Assembly (NCBI GenBank): GCA_046299415.1
Contig: JBKBII010000001.1
Span: 124,001 to 188,000 of the forward strand
DNA from: JBKBII01 sp046299415
Lineage (GTDB): Bacteria > Pseudomonadota > Gammaproteobacteria > Ectothiorhodospirales > Ectothiorhodospiraceae
Length of the DNA: 64,000 nt
Reading direction: 5' to 3'
Made by a program: the position numbers and the translations under genes. This document shows, piece by piece, positions 1 to 9,601 of the stretch; positions within the stretch are counted from its first letter, which is position 1; each line of letters starts with the position of its first letter. Under the pieces are notes generated by a model that saw only the letters and a list, made by a program, of their open reading frames with translations, searched no databases and had not been told where the DNA came from.

Positions 1-139
1 CGGCGCCGTGAACTAAAGACGCGTTAAAATCTGTTGAGGCGTAAAGCTACTCAACAGGTCCTCACACAATCGTCCCTCGCCCGGGGACTCGGCCAAGCTT
101 GGGCCCGGGGTCAAGGGCCGGGCCCAACGGAACACTTGA

Positions 140-1519
140 ATGTCGCAGCGTAACGACACCGATGAGCGGGAAATGCGCGAGCCATCAATTGGTTCGGCCA
201 TCGGTCCACATGCGGGGGAACAAACGCTTTCCGCGGCGCCGCTGTTGCGTCGGGAAAGCCTCGTGAATGACGACTCCGCGATCAGCGAATCTGCCGGTAC
301 GACGTTGGACGGCGTCGCGGACGTTGGAGCGCAGCTGCGGGCGGCACGTATTCGACTAAGTATGGAGATCGATGAGCTCGCTCGGCAGACGCGTCTGAAG
401 GCTCAGCTCATTTCGGCCATCGAGCGGGGTGAGACTCAATCGATCCCCGACGCTTATTTGCGTGGTTATGTGCGCACGCTGGCTGCGGCGCTTGATGTCA
501 ACTCCCGTCCGTTGATTGATGCATTGGGGCAGCCCACCACGGTTCCGCTCGTTGCAAACATTGCCGACCACCATCGGCGCAAACGTCATCAGGCGCGTGG
601 GGCGAAGAGTCGAAAAGGACTTTGGCTTCTGCTCATCGGTTTGGCGGTTATCGTGGGTGGCGTTACGTTCACTTGGCCTGCGTTGAAGCCGACAACGTTG
701 CCGTGGATCGAGCAATGGTCGGAGCGTGTGGAAGCGTTTGTGGCCGATGTTCGATTTCCGGATGGTGCGCGTGATTCTGTCGATCCATCAAGGGAGGCGG
801 ATGAGCTGGCAGCCTCATCTCGCGACGGTTCATCCGCATCGGCTGAAGATGACTCAATTAGTCTCCGTGTTGTGGGGTCCATTCCAGATCAGATCGAGCG
901 AATGCCGCCTGTGTCCCTTGCTCGCGATGAGTCAACTGACGAGGCCGTTGCGAATCAGCGTTCTGAAACTGCAGGCACCGAGACGCCTCCGACAGCGGTA
1001 TTGTCGTCCGATGAAAGGCAGGCCCAAGCTGATCCGAGTCGACCGGGCGGGGCCGAAACACCCGTCGATCAGCGAAGCAGGGATCGGGCTCCAGAAAAAG
1101 AGTCGCCTGATGAACCGGCCCCACGGACACCGTCTGCGGCCGATGACGGCGCGTCCTCTGACGACGTTGGGGTCGATTCGGCTTTGTCGCAAGCCGATGA
1201 TGATTCTGGGCGTAGGGTTGACTCTGTGGATCCGGCGCGGCCCGAGCTGATTGCTGCTGCGATGGCTGAGGGCCGAGCGGCGCTGCGTTTGGTGGTGACC
1301 GAGCCGTCTTGGGTCGACATTCGATCCGCCGATCGTGAACGTGTCGTGTCGGAGATTCTCGCGCCGGGCGTGGATCAGGTTTTTGTCGCCGAGTATCCAG
1401 TGCGTGTGGTGATCGGCTTCGTTCCAGGAGTGACGATCGAGTGGAACGGAGAGCCGTTCGATCTCTCACCACATAGTCGCGGGGACGCGACTGCGAGGTT
1501 CAGCTTGCAGGCGCCGTGA
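140..1519 (+). CDS. rodZ: RodZ-like cell-shape protein (HTH, one membrane segment, DUF4115)
   Basis: The 459-residue protein has the RodZ layout. A Cro/CI-like helix-turn-helix lies at about residues 63-120 (LRAARIRLSMEIDELARQTR). A single hydrophobic segment follows a basic stretch at about 160-180. A long Asp/Ser/Pro-rich periplasmic linker comes next, and a C-terminal DUF4115-type beta domain occupies about 380-455. RodZ links MreB to the envelope elongation machinery at the inner membrane. The linker is longer than usual, since E. coli RodZ is about 340 residues. It is followed by hisS without the ispG gene that usually sits between them. The ATG at 140 has no obvious Shine-Dalgarno sequence, so the start is approximate. 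Family assignment is inferred from domain order. Confidence 0.88.
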   Translation: MSQRNDTDEREMREPSIGSAIGPHAGEQTLSAAPLLRRESLVNDDSAISESAGTTLDGVADVGAQLRAARIRLSMEIDELARQTRLKAQLISAIERGETQSIPDAYLRGYVRTLAAALDVNSRPLIDALGQPTTVPLVANIADHHRRKRHQARGAKSRKGLWLLLIGLAVIVGGVTFTWPALKPTTLPWIEQWSERVEAFVADVRFPDGARDSVDPSREADELAASSRDGSSASAEDDSISLRVVGSIPDQIERMPPVSLARDESTDEAVANQRSETAGTETPPTAVLSSDERQAQADPSRPGGAETPVDQRSRDRAPEKESPDEPAPRTPSAADDGASSDDVGVDSALSQADDDSGRRVDSVDPARPELIAAAMAEGRAALRLVVTEPSWVDIRSADRERVVSEILAPGVDQVFVAEYPVRVVIGFVPGVTIEWNGEPFDLSPHSRGDATARFSLQAP

Positions 1520-1655
1520 TATCGAGTTGGGCTTCGGTGAACGCTGGCGATGGCCGCGAGTGGAATGCAGCGTCGGGCTCCTTGAGCGCGGCGACCGGAT
1601 AGCACTCTCTGAACGTAGCGACTCGTCGCGCCCCAAGTCGCTGAACGCGGGAGCG

Positions 1656-1676
1656 ATCACCGCGCATCACGGTGAT
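1656..1676. other. Small inverted repeat upstream of hisS
   Basis: A perfect 7-bp stem (1656-1662 with 1670-1676) and 7-nt loop lie about 70 bp before hisS. There is no T-run, so it is not a typical terminator. It could be a leader hairpin or chance. Nothing else is recognised in the 1520-1747 spacer. Confidence 0.3.
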
Positions 1677-1747
1677 GGGTCTGCGAGGCAATTCATTGAG
1701 CGTTTTGTTGCGAACGCGAGTCACCCATCAGGACAGGACAAACTTTG

Positions 1748-3079
1748 ATGAAGGATCTGCAGTCGATCCGCGGCATGCATGACGTGTTGCCTGAGCAGGC
1801 GCCCGTGTGGACGTTTCTGGAGGCGCGATTTGCTGCGCTGGCCGATTCGTATGGCTACAGCGAGATTCGGACGCCGGTGCTCGAGTCAACGTCGTTATTC
1901 AAGCGCTCGATTGGCGACGTCACCGATATCATCGAGAAGGAAATGTATAGCTTCGTCGACCGCAACGGCGAAGAGTTGAGTCTGAGGCCCGAGGGGACGG
2001 CAGGGGTCGTGCGGGCCGTTTTGGAGCATGGGCTCGCGAATCAACGGCAGCAGAGGCTGTGGTACCGCGGTGCGATGTTTCGCCATGAGCGTCCACAAAA
2101 GGGTCGCTATCGCCAGTTCCACCAGATGGGCCTTGAAAGCTTTGGATGGTCCGGGCCGGAGATCGAGGCAGAACTGCTTGCGTTCACCGCGCGCTTGTTC
2201 CGGGAGCTTGATCTCGGTGACTTGCGTCTCGAGCTGAACACTTTGGGTTCGATCGAAGAGCGTCTGACGTATCGGACCCTGTTGCTCAAGTATTTGCGTG
2301 AACATCGTGATGCGCTGGACCCCGAGGCACAGGGGCGGATGGAAGAAAATCCTCTGCGGCTTTTCGATTCGAAGAACGCGGATACTCGCGCAGTGATGGC
2401 GACTGCACCGCGTTTGATGGATGTGCTCGGGGTGGAGTCGCGTCAGCACTTTGAACGCTTGACCCAAATACTCGATGCACTGGAGATCGCATGGACTCAC
2501 AATCCCAGTCTGGTGCGGGGGCTCGATTATTACTCTCACACGGTCTTCGAGTGGATCACTGAATCGCTGGGCGCGCAGGGCACTATCTGCGCTGGCGGGC
2601 GGTACGATGGGTTGGTCGAGCAGTTGGGTGGAAAGCCGACGCCAGCGGTGGGCCTGGCACTCGGTGTCGAACGCGTTGTCGCGCTACTAGAGGCTCGGGG
2701 AGTGGACGTTGCGATTGCGCCTCTGGCGTACGTGGCGATTCTGGATCCGGAGCGGCATGGCGAGGTCTTGGCTTGGGTCGAGGGACTGCGAAACCATTTG
2801 TCCACCCGATCCGCGACAACGATGTCGCCTGTGAGCGCGGGAATCATCGTTCATGCGGGCGACGGTAGCATCAAGTCGCAAATGAAAAAGGCGGATCGCA
2901 GCGGGGCTCGTTTTGCGATACTGGCCGGTGGCGACGAGTGGACCGATGGCAACGTCGTGTTGAAGCCGCTTCGAGATGACTCGGAGCAACGTGTGATTGC
3001 GCTAAATGATGCACCAGCGGCATTGGAGTGCGCGCTCGCGGAAGTCGCTGAGGCTGGTGCGGGGATCGCGACGATCTGA
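1748..3079 (+). CDS. hisS: Histidyl-tRNA synthetase
   Basis: This class II aminoacyl-tRNA synthetase charges tRNA-His in the cytoplasm. The 443-residue product opens with the family signature IRGMHDVLPEQ. It contains motif 2-type sequence (LRPEGTAGVVRAVLE and YRGAMFRHERPQKGRYRQFHQ), the histidine-binding segment LVRGLDYYSHTVFE and AGGRYDGL, and motif 3 (GLALGVERVV). A C-terminal anticodon-binding domain follows. The ATG at 1748 fits the family N-terminus. An in-frame TTG directly before it adds only one residue. An AGGACAGGA stretch about 10 nt upstream may be the ribosome site. Length is normal. It lies between rodZ and yfgM as in many gammaproteobacteria. Confidence 0.97.
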   Translation: MKDLQSIRGMHDVLPEQAPVWTFLEARFAALADSYGYSEIRTPVLESTSLFKRSIGDVTDIIEKEMYSFVDRNGEELSLRPEGTAGVVRAVLEHGLANQRQQRLWYRGAMFRHERPQKGRYRQFHQMGLESFGWSGPEIEAELLAFTARLFRELDLGDLRLELNTLGSIEERLTYRTLLLKYLREHRDALDPEAQGRMEENPLRLFDSKNADTRAVMATAPRLMDVLGVESRQHFERLTQILDALEIAWTHNPSLVRGLDYYSHTVFEWITESLGAQGTICAGGRYDGLVEQLGGKPTPAVGLALGVERVVALLEARGVDVAIAPLAYVAILDPERHGEVLAWVEGLRNHLSTRSATTMSPVSAGIIVHAGDGSIKSQMKKADRSGARFAILAGGDEWTDGNVVLKPLRDDSEQRVIALNDAPAALECALAEVAEAGAGIATI

Positions 3080-3773
3080 GCGTGTTGGTGCATGCGCCGT
3101 CGATCCTCGCTCAGATGGATACGGCTGTGCGGGAAACGAGGCCTTGCAATGGCTGTCAGGGATCGTTTTTGTGTCGCGCATTAACCTAGCGTCCTTGCCG
3201 TCGCTTGCCTTGACTCATTTTGGTTGGGTGATGTCTCGGCCGTTTGTGTTCGGCTCGCACTCGATCAACCCGACAGTCGATGAAGCCTCACGAGCTCGTG
3301 ACTCACAGAGGACGCGAGTCATGGGTGGCGATTCGTTGGATCGCGAGCCAAGGCTTGCGACTGACGGGCGTGGCTCGTCGGCTTCTACTCATGAGTTGCA
3401 ACAGCAATCCGGTGTTGAGATTGAGTCGGAACTGGTGGGTGGCGAAAGCGTTGCGACCGACTATCGGGTGACGGGCCATGGTGTTTCGCATCGTGGCGTC
3501 GCAGTAGCGCGGTAGCCCCTCACGTGATGTGAGCTCAACGTGGGGCTCTCATGGGGGTTGATTTGTCTGCATTTTTGTGTTGCGGGGCGTTCTCCAAAGC
3601 GTTTCTGTTGTGATTCCCGCATAAAGTGATTTCCGTATGACGGTTCTCGAGTAGATTTTGGACCTTGTTGCGCCTTGTGACGTTGAGCAGCGATGTGTCT
3701 GAGCGCCCTCGTTGCCCGGAAATGGCGGAGATCGATTACAACGGAAAGGTTCAAAAACGGGTGGAGGCCCTGA
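3080..3773. other. Non-coding interval hisS-yfgM
   Basis: These 694 bp separate two genes that are usually almost adjacent. Open frames here, such as 3244-3471, have no convincing ribosome site, family resemblance or protein-like composition. I see no tRNA or clear terminator. Confidence 0.5.
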
Positions 3774-4514
3774 ATGAGTGAATATTTGACCGATGAGGAA
3801 AAGGCTGAGCGCATCAAACGATGGTGGGCTGAGCACGGGACGTCGATTTTGCTGGGCTTGGTGATTGGTATCGCGGGTTTGGTGGCCTGGAATTGGTGGG
3901 GTGGACGTGAAGACGCTCGAGCAGAACAGGCGTCCGAGCTCTTTCAGGTTGCGCAGGTTGCGGTTCAAGTCGGTAGTTTCGAGCGCGCTGAAAGTCTTCT
4001 TGCAGATCTGGAGCAGGGTGCGAGGGGTACCCCTTATTGGGCGCTTAGTGCGGCCCTGCGCGCTGAGCTCGAAACACGGCGTGCGCTGGCTGGTTCGAGT
4101 CCGCTCGGTGGGGTGAATCTCGCGGATGATGATTCTGCGCTGGCTCCTGAGTTGACCATGGTGCCGATGGATGGGGCGGTTGTTGACGATGACACCGCGC
4201 TTCGTGCTGCGATTGTCGCTGCGACGGGTGCGCGTGATCGCTTGAGCGAGCGCAAGAATCGCGAGTTGCGTGATCTCCTCTCAGTCCGACTGGCGCGGCT
4301 CCATGTCACGGCTGGAGATGCCGCCGCGGCTCGTGCGACTTTGGACGAAGTCGGCTCGGACGCGTTTCGCGGTCTGATTCTTGAAATTGAAGGGGATCTG
4401 GCGATGCTCGAAGGCGACTATCGGACCGCGCGCGAGCGCTTCGATGCGGCGATTGCCGCGGGTGTCGATCATGAGGCGATTCGGCTCAAGCGGGATGCGG
4501 CGTCAAGTTCGTGA
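3774..4514 (+). CDS. yfgM: YfgM-like inner-membrane TPR protein (ancillary SecYEG/envelope chaperone)
   Basis: This 246-residue protein has the YfgM/UPF0070 architecture. A short cytoplasmic N-terminus (YLTDEEKAERIKRWWAEHG) precedes one membrane helix at about 25-45. A periplasmic TPR-like region fills the rest and ends with repeats such as GDLAMLEGDYRTARERFDAA. In E. coli YfgM associates with SecYEG and PpiD. Position directly before bamB and der is the conserved order. A GGAGG stretch lies about 8 nt before the ATG. A segment at about 115-140 rich in Asp/Ala is longer than in E. coli, whose YfgM is about 206 residues. Confidence 0.9.
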   Translation: MSEYLTDEEKAERIKRWWAEHGTSILLGLVIGIAGLVAWNWWGGREDARAEQASELFQVAQVAVQVGSFERAESLLADLEQGARGTPYWALSAALRAELETRRALAGSSPLGGVNLADDDSALAPELTMVPMDGAVVDDDTALRAAIVAATGARDRLSERKNRELRDLLSVRLARLHVTAGDAAAARATLDEVGSDAFRGLILEIEGDLAMLEGDYRTARERFDAAIAAGVDHEAIRLKRDAASSS

Positions 4515-4853
4515 CGACTTCATTACAGTATGGGATCGTGCAGCGTTTTGGTGGGTGTCCATCCCGGCCATCATGGCATCGAATACGGGTTCCGAATTAC
4601 CGTCGATGAGGGCATCGTGAAGAGTGTCGAATTGAAAAGCAGAGATCGGGCGTTGAGCTCGAAACGGCATAGCGCGGTAAGCGAGACAGATATGCAGACT
4701 CCATGGAAATTCGGCAATTTGACCGACGCGGTAGCGACGGCTCGGGACAGGGTCGTCGCGCATCGCGAGCCTTCGAGCAAACGCCACAATCAGACGTGGC
4801 GGAGGATCGTTAGGGAAACTCGAAAGAAAGTTGCCAGTGGGCTGCAGTCCAAA

Positions 4854-6119
4854 ATGCCCGGAGTGAGGGTTGCGCAACTCAGCGAGAGGCCGGTGCAGCA
4901 GTTGGCTTGGCGCTTCGCTGGCGTCCGTAGGGAGACCGTCCAGGTCGCGGCGGCAATGTTTCTCGGTTTTGCGCTGAGCGGGTGCAGCCTGCTGCAGCGC
5001 GATCGCAGCGAACCGCCTGCGCCACTTCCATCGATTGAGGCCGTTACGCAGCCACAGGTGCTATGGACGCGCTCGATCGGCAGTGGTGGTGATCGCAATC
5101 TTTGGCGCGCGCGACCCGGTGTCGAGGGGAATCGGGTGTGGGCGGTCGACGGACTGGGCCGATTGACGGCGTTTGATCGTGAGACGGGCGCGGCCATCAC
5201 TGAACTGCGTAGTGAACGTGCGCGAGTGACCGCCGGAGTCGGCGTGGGCGGTGGCCGAGTCGTGTTCGGCGACATCGATGGGCGAGTTCATGCTTTCGAT
5301 ACCGCGCGTGGTGCTGAAGTCTGGGTGCGACAGCTGGACGCAGCCGTGGGTGCCGTGTCCGACTTGAGCGCTGGACGGGTGGTGGTGAGGACGTTCGACG
5401 GTCGTCTGCTGGCACTGTCCGCAGAGACCGGCGAGACGCTTTGGACGGCTTTGCGCTCGACGCCGGCACTGTCTCTAACCGGGCAGCAGACGCCACTGTT
5501 GTTGCCTGGTCGGGTTTTGACCGGTTTTGATAGCGGCCGACTCGTGATGTTCGGTATCGAACGCGGGGCTCCGGTTTGGGATGTTGCGCTTGCGGTGCCG
5601 GCGGGCCGGTCGGATGTTGAGCGGCTTGTCGACATCGACGGGCGTATGGCGACTGGTGGCGGTGCAGTCTTCGTTGCGAGCTTCCAAGGCCGTCTGGCGG
5701 CACTGTCACTCGATCGTGGTGCGGTGGCGTGGACGCGTCCGTTCTCGTCGGTCACGGGTGTGGCGTTGGATCAGGTTTCCGGTACGTTGCTGGCCGTTAG
5801 TGACGAAGATCATCTGTTCGGTTTTGATGCGCGAGAAGGCCGCGACCGATGGGAGACTCGCGACCTTCGCCTCCGCCGCTTAACGAGCCCGGTCGTGGTC
5901 GATGGTCATGGTGTCATCGGTGATTTTGACGGTTATCTTCACTGGATTGATCTGCGCGATGGTCGTTTGGTTGCTCGTGCCCGCGTCGGATCCCGAGCGG
6001 TATTACCTGAGTTGGTCGAGGCCGATGGTGTGATTTTTGGTTTGACGGCTGACGGGCGACTGTTTGCCGTCGATGGACGATTGGCCGCTGACTCGCAGTC
6101 CGGGCTTTCGCAGCGATGA
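4854..6119 (+). CDS. bamB: Outer-membrane assembly lipoprotein BamB (beta-propeller)
   Basis: BamB is a lipoprotein subunit of the BAM complex that inserts beta-barrel proteins into the outer membrane. A lipobox (ALSG then Cys) follows a hydrophobic stretch. The mature protein is a series of PQQ/WD-like blades with repeated patterns such as [22 protein letters not shown] and [11 protein letters not shown], ending with GRLFAVDG. From the ATG at 4854 the product is 421 residues and the lipidated Cys is residue 44, which is a long signal peptide. The frame is open back to an ATG at 4530, but that would put more than 140 residues before the lipobox. A non-ATG start around 4893-4905 would give a more normal signal. 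The stop overlaps the der start by 4 bp. Confidence 0.92.
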   Translation: MPGVRVAQLSERPVQQLAWRFAGVRRETVQVAAAMFLGFALSGCSLLQRDRSEPPAPLPSIEAVTQPQVLWTRSIGSGGDRNLWRARPGVEGNRVWAVDGLGRLTAFDRETGAAITELRSERARVTAGVGVGGGRVVFGDIDGRVHAFDTARGAEVWVRQLDAAVGAVSDLSAGRVVVRTFDGRLLALSAETGETLWTALRSTPALSLTGQQTPLLLPGRVLTGFDSGRLVMFGIERGAPVWDVALAVPAGRSDVERLVDIDGRMATGGGAVFVASFQGRLAALSLDRGAVAWTRPFSSVTGVALDQVSGTLLAVSDEDHLFGFDAREGRDRWETRDLRLRRLTSPVVVDGHGVIGDFDGYLHWIDLRDGRLVARARVGSRAVLPELVEADGVIFGLTADGRLFAVDGRLAADSQSGLSQR

Positions 6120-8059
6120 GTCGTCGCCCGCCGCCAAAAGAGGGCATGGTCCGTGGCTCGCGAGACGAATCATCCCGGTCCGCTAAGAGCGCCGCGCAGC
6201 GCAATCGTGCTGGCGCCGCTAAGGTGCGTCGCGATTCGCCACGTTTGAATCATGATGAACTTGACCCAGATGAGGAGTTCATCGCGCCGACGCGCGAGCG
6301 ACGCGCGCCGGCGTGGCGGAGTCGCAGCGGTTTGATGCCCGTCATTGCTCTGGTCGGGCGGCCGAACGTTGGTAAATCGACGCTGTTCAATCAATTGACA
6401 CGCACGCGAGACGCTCTGGTTGCCGATGTCCCGGGTCTGACTCGGGATCGGCAGTACGGTATCGGCCGTGTCGGCGATTTTGCCTATTTCGTGGTTGATA
6501 CCGGCGGCCTCGATGTCGTGACAGACGAGATCGAAGCGCGCATGGGCGACCAGACGGCACGCGCCATAGAAGAAGCGGACTGTGTCGTTTTCATGGTCGA
6601 TGGCCGATCCGGGGTGACGACGGGTGACCATGAAATCGCTGCTCGATTGCGTCGAAGCGGCCGCAACGCCCTTTTGGTGATGAACAAGACAGATGGTCTC
6701 GATCCTGATGTCGCGGCCAGCGATGCTCATGCTTTGGGTATGGGTCAGCCGTTACCGATCGCGGCAGCGCATGGCCGCGGTGTTCGAACTCTGATGAACG
6801 AGATTTGTACTCGGCTGGCGGCCAGTGAAGTATTGGTGCCCGCGTCTGTCGATGAAAGATTGGCATTCGAGTTCGACAACGATGATCAGATCAAAGCCTT
6901 TGGCGATTCGCCCGATCTAATCAGCGAATCGGCTTCGTTTGCGGAAGGAGCGGCAGACGGAGTCAGAGAGACGCCCAAGAAAACGCCAGATCATACGTCT
7001 GACTCACTGGCGATCCTGGACGAAGCGCCGTCTGAACCAGAGTCTGATTTGAATCGGGCTAGGATGGCTGATCTTGCCGTCGAGACCCCGAACGTGAAGG
7101 TTTTGGGCCCTAGTGGGGCCGCGAATGCGGGACCCTTGGACTCGAAGGGCCGAAGATTGCTCGCGCCAGCGACACTTGAGGACTGGCCTGGAATACGTGT
7201 GGCTTTGGTTGGGCGTCCCAATGTCGGGAAATCAACCCTGACAAATCGCTTGCTGGGGGAGGATCGCGTCGTTGCAACGCCCATCGCGGGTACGACTCGG
7301 GATTCTATTTTTATTCCGTTCGAGCGCGAGGGCGAGGTGTACACGCTGATCGATACGGCCGGTATTCGTCGAAGAGGTCGTGTTTCGGAGGTCATCGAAA
7401 AATTCTCTGTCGTCAAGACCCTTCAGGCGATCGAGGCGGCGCATGTCGTGGTCTTTGTGCTCGATTCTCGGGCGGAAATCGCGGATCAGGATGCACACTT
7501 GCTGGGGCTCGTGCTCGAGGCGGGACGCGCTCTGGTAATCGCCGTGAACAAGTGGGATGGTTTGGACGAGGAGAGTCGTGATCGGATTCGCTCAGAGCTC
7601 GAGCGCAAGCTCGGTTTTGTGCGCTATGCCCGGCTGCGTTTCGTGTCTGCTCTTCATGGCACCAATGTAGGCCATTTGTTCGCTGATATTCGTGAGGCTC
7701 ACGCGAGCGCTTTTTTGCGGATTCCGACGCCACGTCTCACACGCTTGATGGAAAGTGCGTTGGCTGCGCACCCGCCACCGCTGGTTCGAGGGCGGCGAAT
7801 CAAGCTGCGCTACGCGCACCAGGGCGGCCAGAATCCGCCGCTTTTGGTTTTTCACGGCAATCAGGTTGACGAAATTCCGGGCGCCTACAAGCGATATCTG
7901 GAAAATTTTTTCCGCCAGCAGCTGGCCTTGGTGGGTACTCCGCTACGTCTCGAATTCCGTGGAGGCGAAAATCCTTTTGCTGGGCGCCGCAACACGTTGA
8001 CGCCGCGGCAGATCGTGAAAAGACGGCGCATGATGAAACACGTAAAAAAAGGGCGTTGA
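6116..8059 (+). CDS. der: Ribosome-assembly GTPase Der (EngA) with extended N-terminus and linker
   Basis: Der is a tandem two-GTPase-domain protein needed for 50S subunit maturation. Two P-loops GRPNVGKST are present, at about residues 80-88 and 365-373. The matching G3/G4 motifs are DTGG with NKTD and DTAG with NKWD. A KH-like C-terminal domain ends in a basic tail. The product is 647 residues against about 490 in E. coli. The excess is a 73-residue basic/acidic N-terminal extension before [10 protein letters not shown] and an acidic Ser/Asp/Glu-rich linker of about 110 residues between the G domains (roughly 250-355). The first ATG overlaps the bamB stop (ATGA), supporting translational coupling. 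An internal start at 6335 would remove only the N-terminal extension. Confidence 0.95.
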   Translation: MSRRPPPKEGMVRGSRDESSRSAKSAAQRNRAGAAKVRRDSPRLNHDELDPDEEFIAPTRERRAPAWRSRSGLMPVIALVGRPNVGKSTLFNQLTRTRDALVADVPGLTRDRQYGIGRVGDFAYFVVDTGGLDVVTDEIEARMGDQTARAIEEADCVVFMVDGRSGVTTGDHEIAARLRRSGRNALLVMNKTDGLDPDVAASDAHALGMGQPLPIAAAHGRGVRTLMNEICTRLAASEVLVPASVDERLAFEFDNDDQIKAFGDSPDLISESASFAEGAADGVRETPKKTPDHTSDSLAILDEAPSEPESDLNRARMADLAVETPNVKVLGPSGAANAGPLDSKGRRLLAPATLEDWPGIRVALVGRPNVGKSTLTNRLLGEDRVVATPIAGTTRDSIFIPFEREGEVYTLIDTAGIRRRGRVSEVIEKFSVVKTLQAIEAAHVVVFVLDSRAEIADQDAHLLGLVLEAGRALVIAVNKWDGLDEESRDRIRSELERKLGFVRYARLRFVSALHGTNVGHLFADIREAHASAFLRIPTPRLTRLMESALAAHPPPLVRGRRIKLRYAHQGGQNPPLLVFHGNQVDEIPGAYKRYLENFFRQQLALVGTPLRLEFRGGENPFAGRRNTLTPRQIVKRRRMMKHVKKGR

Positions 8060-8205
8060 GTTGGCGTACTTGGTCTGGTGAAACAATCAGACGACCGGGA
8101 GGACGCGAGCTCGCGAGAAAGCAACCCGTGGCACCGGAAACGGCTTGCGAAATCCTTCTCTGGGCGAGGCCCCAACACGCTAGTCGAATAACGCGGTCTT
8201 CAGCT

Positions 8206-8248
8206 GGCGCCATGATCCAACGACTCACCGTCGCAGGATCATGGCGCC
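8206..8248. terminator. 13-bp perfect inverted repeat between convergent genes
   Basis: The left arm 8206-8218 (GGCGCCATGATCC) and right arm 8236-8248 are perfect reverse complements with a 17-nt loop. It lies between the 3' ends of der (+) and the sodium-channel gene (-). It could act as a bidirectional transcription-ending or RNA-stabilising hairpin. There is no strong T-run, only a pyrimidine-rich stretch after the right arm, so termination is an inference. Confidence 0.5.
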
Positions 8249-8373
8249 GTTCCTCTTTGTAACGGAAGCCCTTTGCGTATTCAGAGCCTTCCGCAAGGCC
8301 GTTTCGGTGGATCGGCCCGGGGCGAAGCTTTGGTCTCTCGGCTTCGGGCACAGCGATGGTGCGAGCCCATCAT

Positions 8374-8406
8374 CTGCACCGGAATGCGAAACGCCTTCCG
8401 GTGCAG
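8374..8406. terminator. 11-bp perfect inverted repeat before the channel gene 3' end
   Basis: Arms 8374-8384 (CTGCACCGGAA) and 8396-8406 are perfect complements around an 11-nt loop. They lie 49 bp beyond the stop of the minus-strand channel gene, so the hairpin would form in its 3' untranslated RNA. There is no clear U-tract. Confidence 0.45.
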
Positions 8407-8454
8407 CGCACGATGTTGGCCGCAACGGGTCGTGTTACAGCACGTGGCCGCTAG

Positions 8455-9513
8455 TCATTCAGAGCGCCTTGAGGTTGGCGTCGTGCGAGCCGATTCTTCG
8501 ATCATCCGCTGCATGCGAGCGAGCCGCTCATTGAGTGCAGACGTTTGTTTTTGCAGCTCGATTAGCTCGCCATGTAGGACTTGGTTGTGCTCCTCAACGG
8601 CTGCATGGAGGCGTGCCTCTTCGTCCTGGATCTGTTGCTCGTGCATTCGCTGCATCGCATCGACGATGATGGCGATGAACAGGTTGAGCACGGTGAACGT
8701 CGCGATGAGGATGAACGGTACGAAGAACGCCCACGCCCAAGGATGGACCTCGATGACGGGACGTGCGATTCCCATTGACCAGCTCTCCAGCGTCATGACC
8801 TGGAACAGGGTGTACATCGACGCTCCAAGCGTTCCGAACCATTCGGGGTGTGAATCTCGGAACAGCCCCGTCGCGATGATGGCTGCGACGTAAAAGACGA
8901 GAAGCAGAAGCCCAAAAATCGAGACGAGGCCGGGAATCGCTTTCAGCAGCGCGCCGACGATCGAGCGTAGCGTCGGGACCATCGAGACCAGCCGCAAAAG
9001 ACGTAAAACGCGCAGAACCTGCAGAGGCCCGGTTGTCGGTATCCAGGCGATAGCGACAACGATAAAATCAAAGACTGCCCAAGGCCGCTTGAAGAAGCCC
9101 ATTCGATAGGCGAAGAACTTGAGCGCGACCTCGAACGTGAATACGAGCAAAATTGCTCGATCAAAAAAGCGAATGACGTCGCCGGCGAACGCCATGACCG
9201 TTCCGGACGTTTCGAATCCAAGCGTCACGGCATTGAGCAAAATCAACGCAATAACGAACCGTTGGGTGATGCGCGCCTCGACAAAGTGCGTGACGGCGTG
9301 TCTGAGACTACGTTTCGAACGCGCGCGCTCCGGACCCTTGTCGATCGGATCGCTCGTAGCGTCAGATGTGCGAGAGTCGTCCGCCGATGAGGCAGACGCT
9401 GATGCGACTGATGGATGGTCTTTAGGAGCATGATCGATGGGATCAATGATGCTTGAATTTCCGTGACTATGAGCTTTGAGAGACTGGTAATCGGGGCCGT
9501 TTTTCTGCGACAT
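8455..9513 (-). CDS. Voltage-gated sodium channel, bacterial NaChBac family
   Basis: This 352-residue ion-transport protein has six membrane segments. S1-S4 form the voltage sensor, with S4 carrying regularly spaced arginines (LRVLRLLRLVSMVPTLR). The pore has the selectivity filter TLESWSM, the same heptad known from the NavAb and NavMs channels. S6 (FTVLNLFIAIIVDAMQ) is followed by a long C-terminal helix rich in Glu/Gln that fits the tetrameric coiled coil of BacNav channels. About 80 hydrophilic, disordered-looking residues precede S1, which is longer than usual. The family forms homotetrameric Na+-selective channels in the inner membrane. The gene is monocistronic and divergent from the pilin cluster. 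Its ATG is at 9513. Confidence 0.95.
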   Translation of the reverse strand: MSQKNGPDYQSLKAHSHGNSSIIDPIDHAPKDHPSVASASASSADDSRTSDATSDPIDKGPERARSKRSLRHAVTHFVEARITQRFVIALILLNAVTLGFETSGTVMAFAGDVIRFFDRAILLVFTFEVALKFFAYRMGFFKRPWAVFDFIVVAIAWIPTTGPLQVLRVLRLLRLVSMVPTLRSIVGALLKAIPGLVSIFGLLLLVFYVAAIIATGLFRDSHPEWFGTLGASMYTLFQVMTLESWSMGIARPVIEVHPWAWAFFVPFILIATFTVLNLFIAIIVDAMQRMHEQQIQDEEARLHAAVEEHNQVLHGELIELQKQTSALNERLARMQRMIEESARTTPTSRRSE

Positions 9514-9601
9514 ATCGAAAGGCTGCTATCCAAGGGAGTATTGAGAGATTGATAGGGAGGGCGTAAATCAGAACACGGGATACAACATTTGGATACTCAT
9601 C

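Noticed and set aside
4530..4853. N-terminal extension of bamB from ATG 4530
   Set aside because: It would place the lipobox beyond residue 140 and has no ribosome site; lipoprotein signal peptides are short.
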